64,000 nucleotides of DNA from the NCBI GenBank assembly GCA_018993265.1, contig JAGKSW010000015.1, positions 1-64,000 of the forward strand, in the 5' to 3' direction. The notes beneath the pieces were generated by a model, which saw only the letters and a list, made by a program, of their open reading frames with translations, made no database searches and was not told the DNA's origin. Source of the DNA: Nostoc sp. TH1S01. GTDB taxonomy: Bacteria; Cyanobacteriota; Cyanobacteriia; Cyanobacteriales; Nostocaceae. Shown one piece after another: positions 16,433 through 25,534 of the stretch (position 1 is the first letter of the stretch; each line of letters starts with the position of its first letter). The position numbers were made by a program, and so were the translations under genes.

Positions 16433-16944
16433 ATCCACTGCCTTTTGCTCATTCTTCGTTCTATTATTCGTAATAATATTAGCAAGATAATTAGAGAACA
16501 AAACCAGAAAATATTCAATGGGTGAAAGAACCAAGTTTTAGTACTATCTTTTAAAAAGAGAATTAAAAAACAGCCTAAAGAACTAGAAACTGTGATTATA
16601 AAGTTTGCTACGGAAGAAAACCTATCAGGATTTTTTTTAACAAATTCTTCCCATTTAGATTCTGCATCTTTAAATTCTTGCTTGTAAACTTGAATAAAAC
16701 TTGCTATACGTCTCAGTGTAAATGACTCCCCTAGTATAAAAAAATCGAATGCGATCGCCAAAAAGGGAATGATATAAAAGAACATTGTAAGTTGCAACTT
16801 CTCAACTAGAAGACCTCCTGCTCCTAAAAGAGTAGTTATAGAAGTAACTTTTGCTAGTTGATATTGAAATCTTCTTTGTCTTGTGTTGTACATATCTTCG
16901 CGCAACTTTAACAAAAATTCTTTATCACCTGCAAAAGTTGTCAT
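16426..16944 (-). CDS. Four-helix membrane protein of unknown function
   Basis: A 172-residue AT-rich protein not recognised. It has an amphipathic charged N-terminus (FLLKLREDMYNTRQRRFQYQL), a hydrophobic segment at about 33-48, a second at about 53-72, a charged loop with KQEFKDAESKWEEFVKKN, and a pair of helices at about 113-131 and 141-160. The tail is basic. The arrangement, with a charged stretch next to paired helices, is reminiscent of small SLATT-like membrane proteins, but I see no diagnostic motif. It overlaps the end of the convergent nucleotidyltransferase gene by 7 bases. Confidence 0.6.
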   Translation of the reverse strand: MTTFAGDKEFLLKLREDMYNTRQRRFQYQLAKVTSITTLLGAGGLLVEKLQLTMFFYIIPFLAIAFDFFILGESFTLRRIASFIQVYKQEFKDAESKWEEFVKKNPDRFSSVANFIITVSSSLGCFLILFLKDSTKTWFFHPLNIFWFCSLIILLILLRIIERRMSKRQWIQ

Positions 16945-17154
16945 ATTGACCCTGCCATAAAAAGGTAAAAGATAAAATCAAATATCTACAAATAAAATCA
17001 TAGGCTTTCTTTCTTTTTTCGCATTTTTTCGTCACATAAGAAGTTAATTTTCATTAAATATTCCAAAAAGCAACCCATCCGCAAGAATATGACTCCCAAA
17101 ACCCTTATCAATCAAGCGCCTTAGCCGTTTATAACTTTGTCTGGTAGGCATTTA

Positions 17155-17184
17155 AGTAGGTGCGAACAGCTGTTCGCACCTACT
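17155..17184. repeat. 30-base perfect palindrome
   Basis: Positions 17155-17184 read the same on both strands, centred on GCGAACAGCTGTTCGC with AGTAGGT arms. It lies 43 bases after the stop of the minus-strand SLH-protein gene. There is no T-run on either side, so a dispersed palindrome or a factor-binding site is as likely as a terminator. Confidence 0.75.
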
Positions 17185-17226
17185 CTAGTTCAAAATCAAA
17201 TATGATTCCTATATAGTTCTAGAAAA

Positions 17227-18903
17227 TTACTGAACTGTTACCAAATAGGGTGAGGCTATTGGTTGAGCGCGTCCAGCATTAACAAGTGCTTGGTAAACAA
17301 AAGCTGCAACTTCCGCTCTAGTTGCTTGACGATTAGGATCAAGCTGTTTCACCGTAGGATAGTTGATGACTAATTGGCGGACAGTAGCCGCAGCGACTGG
17401 ACTGGCTGCATAATTAGGAATCTGAGCCGCATCATTGTAGAAACTCAGAACATTTTGATTATTGGCAGTTAAGCCTAAACCATTGGCTAAGGCTACTAGT
17501 GCTTGTACTCTAGGAATTTGTTGCTGTGGTTTAAACGTACCATCAGGATAGCCGGAGACAAACTGGCTTTGATAAGCAGACCTAATTGCAGCAAAAGCCC
17601 AAAAATTGCTGGGAACGTCTTGAAAGTTGATGGCGTTACGTTTAGCTGTAGGATTCAAAGCTTTCGTAATAATTGTGGCAAACTGTGCGCGAGTTACAGG
17701 TTCATTTGGTTTAAAGGTACCATCAGGAAAACCAGCAATAATATTTTGTGAGGCTAAAGCTTCAATGTAGCTTTTTGCCCAAAAATTACTCGGTACATCT
17801 TTAAAGGCGACAGCACCGCCTGCTGGTGGTTCAACAGTAGCTGCAACAAAGTCTACTTGACCGAAGATTTTTTTCTGATCAACATCATTACCAACAGCTA
17901 CGATGGTATTCGTTTTCGTGGCGTTGTTTACGTCATAACGAGTATTACCACGAATGAGATTACCACCAGGGTTTTCATTAGTACCCAAGTCTGGTTGAGC
18001 AGTGGTAATGGCGACTACGCCATCTCGCTTGTTATTTTGAATGACATTCTTGCGGAGTACAGGCTTAGCTGAGTCTGAGATAAACAGACCATCTTGGTTT
18101 TGAATAATTTCATTTCCTTCTACTAAAGTTGTGGAAGTACCACCGATCGCCAGACCAAAACCTGTATCTTGAAATAAGTTATTTCTAACTACACCTTGAG
18201 CTGCTCTAGCCAGGGAAACGCCATTACCTTTGTTCTGCACAAAGATATTACCTTCGATTTTAGGATTGCCTGTACCCGTTACAAAAACACCTTCTCTACC
18301 ATTGTTTGTAAAAGTGCTGTTTTGGATGGTGGGATTAGTCGATTCTACCCAAATACCGGTACCGCGTTGAGTCGGGTTAGTAACTGTGACACCTGCGATC
18401 GTGCTATTGTTGTCAGCCAAGATGGTGATTTCTTGTCTAGCAAAAGTCCGACTGGTGTAAAAACCTGCACCAGTAATAATTATCCCTTGCCCTTTGGTTG
18501 CTTCGTCACCTTGTAATGTCACTCCTGATTTGACCAACAGCGGAAATGTTTCTCCAGTTTCTTGGTTATAATTTCCCGGCGCAAGTCGAATAATTGTACC
18601 TGGTTGAGCTTGAGTTAGTGCGAAGTTAATAGTTTTGTAAGGTGCTGCTTCTGTCGCGCCTACACTTGTATTGTCTTGACCAGTTGCTGGGTTGACATAA
18701 ATTACCTTCGCCGTTGCTGGTGCTTGCGCTATCACACTTGGCGAAGCACCGCCATTTGCTGTCCCCACTAATAATGTAGAACCAGTAGCAGCTAATAATA
18801 AAGCTGTTAGCCCGGCTTTTAAGGATAAATTAAATTTAAGGTTTCTTCCAGAAATAGAGTAAATATTTTTTACGGAAGAAAAATGAAAACCTTGATGTTT
18901 CAT
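17227..18903 (-). CDS. Secreted beta-helix (DUF1565) protein with C-terminal SLH domains
   Basis: A 558-residue surface protein. I start at the ATG at 18903 (MKHQGFHFSS); the frame is open to 18984 but those 27 residues look non-coding. A signal peptide (LSLKAGLTALLLAATGSTLLVG, ending near VIAQA) is followed by a DUF1565 opening (IYVNPATGQDNTSVGATEAAPYKTINFAL) and a right-handed beta-helix of about 250 residues with NNGREGVFVTGTGNPKIEGN-like rungs. The C-terminus has SLH-type repeats with FKDVPSNFWAKSYIEAL, FPDGTFKPNEPVTRAQFA, FQDVPSNFWAFAAI and YPDGTFKPQQQIPRVQA. SLH domains bind peptidoglycan-linked polymer, so it is probably cell-wall attached. The ligand or glycan handled by the helix is unknown. 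Confidence 0.88.
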   Translation of the reverse strand: MKHQGFHFSSVKNIYSISGRNLKFNLSLKAGLTALLLAATGSTLLVGTANGGASPSVIAQAPATAKVIYVNPATGQDNTSVGATEAAPYKTINFALTQAQPGTIIRLAPGNYNQETGETFPLLVKSGVTLQGDEATKGQGIIITGAGFYTSRTFARQEITILADNNSTIAGVTVTNPTQRGTGIWVESTNPTIQNSTFTNNGREGVFVTGTGNPKIEGNIFVQNKGNGVSLARAAQGVVRNNLFQDTGFGLAIGGTSTTLVEGNEIIQNQDGLFISDSAKPVLRKNVIQNNKRDGVVAITTAQPDLGTNENPGGNLIRGNTRYDVNNATKTNTIVAVGNDVDQKKIFGQVDFVAATVEPPAGGAVAFKDVPSNFWAKSYIEALASQNIIAGFPDGTFKPNEPVTRAQFATIITKALNPTAKRNAINFQDVPSNFWAFAAIRSAYQSQFVSGYPDGTFKPQQQIPRVQALVALANGLGLTANNQNVLSFYNDAAQIPNYAASPVAAATVRQLVINYPTVKQLDPNRQATRAEVAAFVYQALVNAGRAQPIASPYLVTVQ

Positions 18904-20127
18904 TTTTGTGTCTGTGATGTGCTGAATTATAGTTGGCTCAAAAGGGTCAAATGTGACAGCTAGATAACTGTCCATCCCAAGCAAAACTATAACGGATGAC
19001 TAGCAAATAATGCCCTAAGTTTCGCAATCAGACACGTAAATAAACAATTTTGTTAAAAACGCTGAGGTAAAGGTAAGCTGTTAAGCTGTTGAACATCCAA
19101 TTTGCTCATTGAGAATTGAGATAACAGGGGAGCAGGGGAGAAGATTTGCAGCTTTTACATACAATTTCAATGTTGCAACTTGTATTGATTCCAACTCTCA
19201 ATTAACTAAGTTAAAAATAAAGTAGTGAGTAGGGATGTTATTTTTTGATGTTTGGTTATGAGTTTTTCTCGTAACCAGCTAATTGGAATTTTATGATGAT
19301 TAGTGCAATTTATTTTATGCATCTCAGAAATTGTAATCTTCTCCTACATACGCCAAAGAAAATTACTTCCCATCGCTGTACAGTGCTAAACTAAGAAATA
19401 CATCCCCACTGAACACTTATAGTATTTGTGAAAGTAAAAACCGCTGCTTGTGGTAGTGCGATCGCATGATGTGATAACGGTTTTGAGATTCCAGAGAAAA
19501 ACTTGGTAGTAGAAGCACATAAAAAGCTGTTGTTACAAATACTGATTAATTAGGAATTTTGCCTAAATCCTGACTAAAAGTTGACAAAAAGCAGTACATT
19601 GGTGACTGTAGCTTAGTAAATGGCTTAAGTGATGGGGAAGCTGTTCTGAAAAAATCGGCTTGAGAGCTAAACCCAGCTTGAGTTCTAATAGTTAAGTAAA
19701 ACTTCTAGAGTGTGGCTGGGAGAGTAAAATATTCTCAGACAAACAACTAAGTATCGGCAGATAGTTCATTAAGAGCCGACTTAGTAAAAGCCGCCAAATC
19801 AACCTATTGCCGCATCAACCAGCTTGTTTAGTATAAAATGTTTCATCAATTAATTCTGATGCTACATTGTAATTACACTTATACACGCACTTATACTTAT
19901 AAGTAGGTTCTTCCTTGAGCAGCAAATTAGTTAAAAAGAAAGCAAAAGGTGAAAAAAGATGTATCTGACATCAAAAAGGTAAGGCGGATAGGAGTATGAA
20001 AAATCTAAAATAGATATTAAATTGATAAGAACGACGACCATCGACAACCGTTAGTTCATTTTATCTTCTGCAAATTTATCTTCTGCAAAGCGTCGCCAGG
20101 TTGTTACCAGTGCTGAAACACGATTAC
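18904..20127. other. Long intergenic region upstream of sasA, no gene seen
   Basis: About 1.2 kb without a convincing reading frame, between the divergent SLH-protein gene and sasA. It includes one HIP1-like site and a GGGGAGCAGGGGAGA tract near 19124. From about 19600 to 19850 the base composition is higher and several short complementary stretches occur (AAACCCAGC near 19671 and GGCTGGGAG near 19713; TCGGCTT near 19654 and GAGCCGACTT near 19773). A structured RNA or a long sasA leader is possible, but I recognise no known family. Confidence 0.5.
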
Positions 20128-21315
20128 ATGCAAGTTTCCCAGGATCAGCCTACTTATTTTGAGGCTCCTCTCCAGTTATTGCTGTTTGTCGATGGCAGAC
20201 CCCAGTCCCGACAACAGGTACAGCGAATACGTGCTTATTTAAACGAATTGCAGGCAGAGTACAACTTTGAAGTTCAAATTATCGATGTCGGTCAACAACC
20301 GTATCTGGCAGAACATTTTAAGTTAGTAGCTACGCCAGCATTGATCAAAATCCACCCAGAACCCAGGCAAATTCTTGCGGGAAGTAATATTATTGCTCAA
20401 TTAAAAAACTGGTGGCCGCGTTGGCAAACTGCTGTAGAAGCTTATTTAAAATTGCAAGAAGATTTTCAAGAACGTATAGATGACAATGGTCGAGTGTCAC
20501 CTGCCAAATCTACAATTACTTCGGTTGCAGCTTCCGCAGAACTGATTAGGCTCTCAGATGAAATCTTTCATTTGAAACAAGAAAAAGAAAAACTTCAAGA
20601 GCAGCTACAATTCAAAGACCGAGTAATAGCGATGCTGGCTCATGACCTGCGAAATCCTTTAACGGCGGCGGCGATCGCTATTGAAACACTACAATCTAAC
20701 TACAATGTCGAAATAGGTGGATTTCAGCGCTTGAAACCGGCAATGGCAGCGCATCTGCTCAAACAAGCTCGGACTCAAACAAAGATAATTGACCGATTGA
20801 TTGCCGATTTATTACAAGTAGGCAGAGGTAGCGATAAAGAGTTTCCGATTATACCTCAGAAAATTGAACTAGGACAACTCTGTTTGGAAGTGTTAGAGGA
20901 ATTGGGCGATCGCTACACCGCTAAATCCCAAACACTAGAAACAGATATTCCTTCAGACTTACCCTGCGTCTACGCCGATCCAGAACGCATCCGCCAAGTA
21001 CTGGTAAATCTGTTGGATAATGCAATTAAATATACACCAGTTGGCGGCAAAATTTCAGTTGCAGGATTGCACCGCACTACCCAAAAAGTTCAGTTTAGTA
21101 TTGGCGATACTGGCCCTGGTATTCCTGTCGAAAGTCGTGATCTGATTTTTGAGAACCACTTCCGCCTCCAAAGAGATCAAGATACCGAGGGATATGGCAT
21201 TGGTCTTTGTTTATGCCAGCGGATTATTCGGGCGCATTACGGTCAGATTTGGGTAGATTCTACTGCCAACGGTGGGGCATGGTTCCACTTCACATTGCCA
21301 GTGTATCCGTTTTAG
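20128..21315 (+). CDS. sasA: SasA, circadian clock output histidine kinase
   Basis: A 395-residue two-part kinase. Residues of about 13-103 form the thioredoxin-like KaiB-type domain ([38 protein letters not shown]). After a coiled-coil linker (about 145-162) come the H-box [11 protein letters not shown] with His172 and the ATPase motifs [21 protein letters not shown] and [13 protein letters not shown]. In cyanobacteria SasA senses KaiC and phosphorylates RpaA. The frame is open from a TTG at 20101, but homologues start at the ATG used here ([10 protein letters not shown]). No rpaA or kai gene is in the window, which is normal. Confidence 0.95.
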   Translation: MQVSQDQPTYFEAPLQLLLFVDGRPQSRQQVQRIRAYLNELQAEYNFEVQIIDVGQQPYLAEHFKLVATPALIKIHPEPRQILAGSNIIAQLKNWWPRWQTAVEAYLKLQEDFQERIDDNGRVSPAKSTITSVAASAELIRLSDEIFHLKQEKEKLQEQLQFKDRVIAMLAHDLRNPLTAAAIAIETLQSNYNVEIGGFQRLKPAMAAHLLKQARTQTKIIDRLIADLLQVGRGSDKEFPIIPQKIELGQLCLEVLEELGDRYTAKSQTLETDIPSDLPCVYADPERIRQVLVNLLDNAIKYTPVGGKISVAGLHRTTQKVQFSIGDTGPGIPVESRDLIFENHFRLQRDQDTEGYGIGLCLCQRIIRAHYGQIWVDSTANGGAWFHFTLPVYPF

Positions 21316-21392
21316 TGCTGAGTGTTGAGTAGGCAGTAAAAATAATATTTTCTAGCCCCTAACCCCTAGCCTCTAATCCCTATTCTTAACAA

Positions 21393-23198
21393 TTAAGAAC
21401 ACTGTTTCGCATCTGATGGGTCGCCAATGGGATGTAAGTCTGCTTCCCAAATACTGATATAAATGAAATCACAATTCTGGCGGACAACTTGTCCTTTCAC
21501 GGAACCTAAATCAAAACTAAAATCGTCTCTCTGACGCTGTTGAATTTGTTGCAACCCTTGCTGAATTTCGGGAGTTACTTGACCGTTGAGCATTCCACTT
21601 AAAGTATTTTGCATTACTCTTGGGTCTACTGATTGGGCAAAAGCTACTTCAGTTTGGACTAGTCTTTGAGAATTACGGTCGAATAAATAGCCCAAGTCGA
21701 TTTGATTTGGGACTAACTTATAAGTAACAGCGCGAGTATTACGCCACAAACCCTTTAAATCCCTATTTGGCTTTCCGAGAGTGGCTTCTACGGTGCTTCT
21801 GTCTGTACCTGTAGGAAACGCGGGAACGCTTCGAGGGCTTGTTGTACTTGCTTTTTTTTTGTTATCTGGTTTATCTTGTTCTACCGCAGGTGCTTCTGTT
21901 GTGGGACGGACAGTAGGTTGAGGATCTGATGCGGTTGTAGAATTATCACGCTCTGGATTTACAGGCTGCTCATTGGTGATTACTGGAGATTCATTTGCAG
22001 AGTTAGAGCCTGTTGCGTCATTGTTAGCTGATAAAGGAGCTGAGGTTATTGGCTGCTGTGGGGGTGTGCTAGGTGTAATCGAAGATGGTAGTGATGGTGA
22101 AGCAGCAGGTTGATTATTAGGTTCTAAAGATGGAGTAGGAGATTGTGAAGACTCGGAATTTATAGCGATGGGTACTTCAGACTGTGGCGAACGAGTCAAG
22201 CGAGCAATTCCTACCCCAGCCATTAAACCAGCTGCTATTAACCCAGCAAATATCCAAATAGGTTTTTGATTACGGGGCGGAATTTTTGGGGGAGGAGAAA
22301 TAACAGCCTGGGTTTGCTGCGTTGATGCAGCTACAGCCGGACTGAAAGCGATAGTGGTGGATGTAGAAATATGACTGGCAGAGTTTAAGGCATAAAGCAT
22401 TTTACTAGCAGTGCTATAGCGATCGCTCGCTTGGGGTTTAATTGCCTGATTCAGCACCATCGCTAGTTGGGGTGACACTTGCGGCGCGTAATTCTGCCAG
22501 AGAATTTCCCCAGTTTGTTGATGCGTAGGTAATTCTGAAGGCTGTTTACCAGTCAACAGATAAATAGCTGTTAAACCTAAACTATAAATATCTGTAGCGT
22601 AAACTGGTCGTCCAATTGCTTGTTCGCTAGGCATATATCCTGGTGTACCAATCACCATTGATTGTGTTGGATATCCTGGTTTAACTGCTACTGTCCGGAT
22701 GGTTTCTTTAACTGCACCGAAATCAATCAAAACAGGCTTGTTATCAACAGAGCGCAGAATAATATTATCTGGTTTGATATCACGGTGAATGATGCCCTTG
22801 CTATGCACATAATCCAATACCGATAGCAGACTCAAGAGAATTTCTCTGACTATGGTTTCAGTTTGGCATCCACTCGTTTCAACAATATGAGTTAAAGTCT
22901 GACCATGAATCCATTCTTGTACCAGATAAAATAGCCCATTTTCCGAAAAATAAGCGTGGAGTCGGGGAATTTGGTCACTACTTTCGCCTAGATACTCTAA
23001 AGTTGCTGCTTCTCTTTCAAAACGTTGCTGAATCAATTCGTAGGTTTGAGGATCATGAGCAATTGGTTTTAATTGCTTAATCACACAGCGACGGCGAGAA
23101 GGCATGTGAGTATCTTCTGCCAAAAAGGTTTCCCCAAATCCACCAGTACCGAGTACCTGGATAACTTGATAGCGATTATTTAGCAGAATGGATATCAT
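21393..23198 (-). CDS. Membrane-anchored Ser/Thr protein kinase (Pkn type)
   Basis: A 601-residue kinase. The N-terminal kinase domain (about 10-270) has the glycine loop LGTGGFGETFLA, the lysine in CVIKQLKP, the catalytic loop IIHRDIKPDN and IDFGAVK (DFG). A proline/serine-rich linker flanks one transmembrane helix at about 317-336 (IWIFAGLIAAGLMAGVGIARL). After a long low-complexity linker rich in P, S, T and N there is a folded C-terminal domain of about 140 residues (from FPTGTDRSTVEATLGKP to CDFIYISIWEAD), of the kind found on many cyanobacterial Pkn proteins. Its ligand is unknown. It converges with sasA and starts divergently from xisH. Confidence 0.9.
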   Translation of the reverse strand: MISILLNNRYQVIQVLGTGGFGETFLAEDTHMPSRRRCVIKQLKPIAHDPQTYELIQQRFEREAATLEYLGESSDQIPRLHAYFSENGLFYLVQEWIHGQTLTHIVETSGCQTETIVREILLSLLSVLDYVHSKGIIHRDIKPDNIILRSVDNKPVLIDFGAVKETIRTVAVKPGYPTQSMVIGTPGYMPSEQAIGRPVYATDIYSLGLTAIYLLTGKQPSELPTHQQTGEILWQNYAPQVSPQLAMVLNQAIKPQASDRYSTASKMLYALNSASHISTSTTIAFSPAVAASTQQTQAVISPPPKIPPRNQKPIWIFAGLIAAGLMAGVGIARLTRSPQSEVPIAINSESSQSPTPSLEPNNQPAASPSLPSSITPSTPPQQPITSAPLSANNDATGSNSANESPVITNEQPVNPERDNSTTASDPQPTVRPTTEAPAVEQDKPDNKKKASTTSPRSVPAFPTGTDRSTVEATLGKPNRDLKGLWRNTRAVTYKLVPNQIDLGYLFDRNSQRLVQTEVAFAQSVDPRVMQNTLSGMLNGQVTPEIQQGLQQIQQRQRDDFSFDLGSVKGQVVRQNCDFIYISIWEADLHPIGDPSDAKQCS

Positions 23199-23370
23199 GA
23201 ACAGTTCAATATGTCCGCCATATCTAAATGTACATCACGATGTCCAAGCTGATAATGTTCCCTTGTGAGATAACAATAGTGTTTATAAAATAAACCTTGG
23301 CTGGGATAGGTTATGGCTTTACAGCTACAAACCATTTTATATGGTGCTGTGTTGGGCGCTTTTAACTCCT

Positions 23371-23781
23371 ATGGCAAAAGATAGATTTCATAATATTGTC
23401 AGAAATGCTTTAGAAAAAGACGGTTGGAAGATTACAGATGACCCTTATGAAATTAATGTAGATGATGTAGATTTTGAGATTGATTTAGCAGCAGAACAAC
23501 TTTTAGCAGCAGAACAAGAGGGCAGAAAAATAGCGGTGGAGATTAAAAGTTTTCTTAGCCCCTCGAATGTTTCCGATTTTCATACGGCGTTGGGGCAGTT
23601 TTTAAACTATCGAGATGCTTTAGATAAAATTGAACCTGAGCGCCGACTTTACTTAGCAGTTCGTTTACCAATTTATGAAAGTTTTTTTCAGCGAAAGTTT
23701 ATTGCTGCATCTGTTAAAAAATATCAATTGCGACTGATGATTTACGATGTACAAGCCGAGGTGATTTGTCAATGGCTGTAG
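23371..23781 (+). CDS. xisH: XisH, fdxN-element excision controlling factor family
   Basis: A 136-residue protein of the XisH family, named for proteins needed with XisF for excision of the fdxN element during heterocyst development. It has a PD-(D/E)xK nuclease-like core: DVDFEIDLAAEQL, then KIAVEIKSFLS with the Ex-K pair, and ALGQFLNYRDAL. The reading frame is open further upstream, but the ATG at 23371 (MAKDRFHNIVRNAL) is the family start. The stop overlaps the start of xisI by 10 bases, a translationally coupled pair. No XisF-type recombinase or element boundary is in the window, so the pair probably has another, unknown job. Confidence 0.9.
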   Translation: MAKDRFHNIVRNALEKDGWKITDDPYEINVDDVDFEIDLAAEQLLAAEQEGRKIAVEIKSFLSPSNVSDFHTALGQFLNYRDALDKIEPERRLYLAVRLPIYESFFQRKFIAASVKKYQLRLMIYDVQAEVICQWL

Positions 23782-24119
23782 AACAATATCGCCAATATAT
23801 TCAACATCTTCTTTCTGAACGGCAAAAGCGAGCTGCAATTCCACAAAGACGGAATGCGGAAGAGTATGAAGTGCAAACAATTTTTGACGAACAGCAAGAT
23901 CACTATCAACTACTTTATGTTGGCTGGCGAGGTAATAAACGTGATTTTGGCTGTATTTTACATCTGGATATTAAAGATGGAAAAATTTGGATTCAACATG
24001 ATGGGACTGAAGAAGGAATTGCCAATCGATTGGTAGAAATGGGAGTACCTAAGCAAGATATTATTTTGGCATTTCATGAGCCATACGTTCGTCAGTTTAC
24101 TGAGTTTGGCACTAGTTGA
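23772..24119 (+). CDS. xisI: XisI, partner of XisH
   Basis: A 115-residue XisI family protein with the typical run VEQYRQYIQHLL at the start, FDEQQDHYQLLYVGW in the middle and DGTEEGIANRLVEMGVPKQD followed by VLAFH-like ILAFHEPYVRQFTEFG at the end. It starts at the ATG at 23772 inside the last codons of xisH. XisI is small, acidic and always next to XisH, which suggests it binds or controls it, possibly as an antidote or chaperone; that is inference. A MITE-like element begins only 17 bases after its stop. Confidence 0.9.
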   Translation: MAVEQYRQYIQHLLSERQKRAAIPQRRNAEEYEVQTIFDEQQDHYQLLYVGWRGNKRDFGCILHLDIKDGKIWIQHDGTEEGIANRLVEMGVPKQDIILAFHEPYVRQFTEFGTS

Positions 24120-24136
24120 ATTTCTAGACTATATGT

Positions 24137-24300
24137 TAGGACTTACGCACAGCCTACGGAAAATCGTAGACGCGCAAGCGGCTTCCCGAAGGGTACCACA
24201 GAGACGCAGAGAGAAGTTGCGTGCGCGGGTTCCCCGCGTTGAGCAAACTTCGGGAGTTCACGGAGAAATGAGAGTTTGAGAGTTTTTTGCGTAAGTCCTA
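24137..24300. mobile_element. MITE-like element, intact copy
   Basis: A 164-base non-coding element with 13-base perfect terminal inverted repeats, TAGGACTTACGCA (24137-24149) and TGCGTAAGTCCTA (24288-24300). It is flanked by TATGT on both sides (24132-24136 and 24301-24305), a likely 5-base target duplication. The interior has no gene and contains GTACCACAGAGACGCAGAGAG, shared with the degenerate copy at 24889-25056. It needs a transposase supplied elsewhere. Confidence 0.8.
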
Positions 24301-24343
24301 TATGTAAGTGGGTAATATTAATACTTTAGTATTGAAGCATAAT

Positions 24344-24364
24344 AAAGGCGATCGCGCCTTTTTT
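24344..24364 (+). terminator. Intrinsic terminator built on a HIP1 site
   Basis: AAGGCG and CGCCTT (24345-24350 and 24355-24360) form a stem with loop ATCG, followed by a T-run. The centre is a GCGATCGC octamer. It is the first terminator-like structure after xisHI on the plus strand, separated from it by the MITE-like element. Confidence 0.6.
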
Positions 24365-24402
24365 GTCGGAACGAGCGATCGCGCTGATTTTTATAAGTTC
24401 TC

Positions 24403-24684
24403 AGTGCTTGTGAAGCTGGCTTAAGCGAAGAAATCAAGGGCGAAGAATTAATCTGCTTGACAATAGAGTTTGTGTATGCAGGTAGCTCTAGAGGCTGAGT
24501 ACTTTTGTGGATTGTAGATGATGAGGCGACATCAGAATTGATGCAGAAATTTTATACCAAAATCTTGAAACAAAAATTAACACCTGCGGCAGCACTGCGA
24601 GAGGCTCAATTGAAATTGTGACAGGAAGATTATTCCACACCTGATTCTTGGGCGGCTTTTACTTTACAAGGTGAATGGAAGTGA
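24403..24684 (+). pseudogene. Decayed C-terminal fragment of a TPR-CHAT gene
   Basis: These 282 bases align codon by codon with 28724-29008, the last 95 codons of the intact TPR-CHAT gene downstream, with one codon missing. It begins at the SACE motif with the catalytic cysteine codon (24409-24411) and ends with the same GEWK-stop tail. Two in-frame TGA codons (24496-24498 and 24619-24621, the second in place of a TGG) make it non-functional. Everything upstream of the cysteine motif is absent. It is thus a remnant of a tandem paralogue or of a partial duplication, stranded between two MITE-like elements. Confidence 0.88.
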
Positions 24685-24888
24685 TGCTTAATACAAAGAT
24701 TTTTTCCTCATGGGTGATAGTATATTTCCGATTTTGAATTAACAAGAGCGTCTAATGCGACTTGGCGGTACCTTGCGGGTTCGTTCTTAAGCGTTCTCCT
24801 CAGAGTAGCCGCTGCGCGTCTACGATAAGTTAAAATTTTTGACGATTTTTGCATAAGTCCGGTTAAAGATGACTGTTACTTATGTAGA

Positions 24889-25056
24889 TAGAACTGAGGC
24901 ACAGACTACGGAAAGCCTACTCTACGAAAAAACCTAACGGCAAACCCGCTAGGTACCACAAAGGTCGCAGAGAAGCCAGTGCTTTCGGTCGCCAGACTCC
25001 CTCACTGGTGCGTAACGGAGGAATGAAAATTTGAGAGTTTTCTTGCGTAAATCCTA
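24889..25056. mobile_element. MITE-like element, degenerate copy
   Basis: A 168-base relative of the element at 24137-24300. The right end TGCGTAAATCCTA is close to consensus, while the left end (TAGAACTGAGGCA) has drifted. Interior blocks match in order: ACAGACTACGGAAA, AGGTACCACAAAGGTCGCAGAGA, and GAGGAATGAAAATTTGAGAGTTTTCT. A further end-like fragment, TTGCATAAGTCC, lies at about 24849-24860. The remaining bases between 24685 and 25534 show no gene. Confidence 0.65.
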
Positions 25057-25379
25057 ATAAATAAAGAGTGATGCCATTGAACTATAGGAATCCGATTTGA
25101 TAACTGAACATACTCGTGTAGGCAGGGAACAGGAAAAAGAGAGTAGAAGTGTATTTAGTTTTTTTACCAAATCAAATATGAGTCCTATAAGTAGCGTGGC
25201 GTAAATATTTGTAGTTGGGAAAAGCCAGGAGGCAAAAGGCAGGAGGGGAGAGGGTTTTAGCTTAATTAACCTTTCTTAACATAGTTCGGTTTTTTCTCAA
25301 CGAGTTACTTATAGCAGTCGAAGCATAGGTTAGGACTATGTTGGTGGCTGAAACTCATGAAAATACTTAGTTTCTACTC

Positions 25380-25430
25380 AGCAACGCCAGTTGCTACAAC
25401 GGAGGGAACCTCCGCAACACACTGGCTCCT
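25380..25430. repeat. Interspersed palindromic repeat also seen near 41010
   Basis: The stretch contains AGTTGCTACAACGGAGGGAAC followed by CTCCGC and CACTGGCTCC. The same word series occurs at 41009-41138 between tatD and rpsT. It makes a small spurious reading frame at 25357-25542, which I do not call a gene. Confidence 0.65.
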
Positions 25431-25534
25431 CAGTACTTTGATATACAGTCGGTTTTTTTTATTAAAAATTCCTAGTTTGACAACGCTTAAATTTATATTT
25501 AAGCACATATACTTTTTTGTAAAGAGATGCTGTT

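Noticed and set aside
23371-24119. Boundary of an fdxN-like excisable element
   Set aside because: No XisF recombinase and no recombination core could be found in the window.
24076-24279. 67-residue frame overlapping the MITE-like element
   Set aside because: It runs from the end of xisI into the element and has no coding character.
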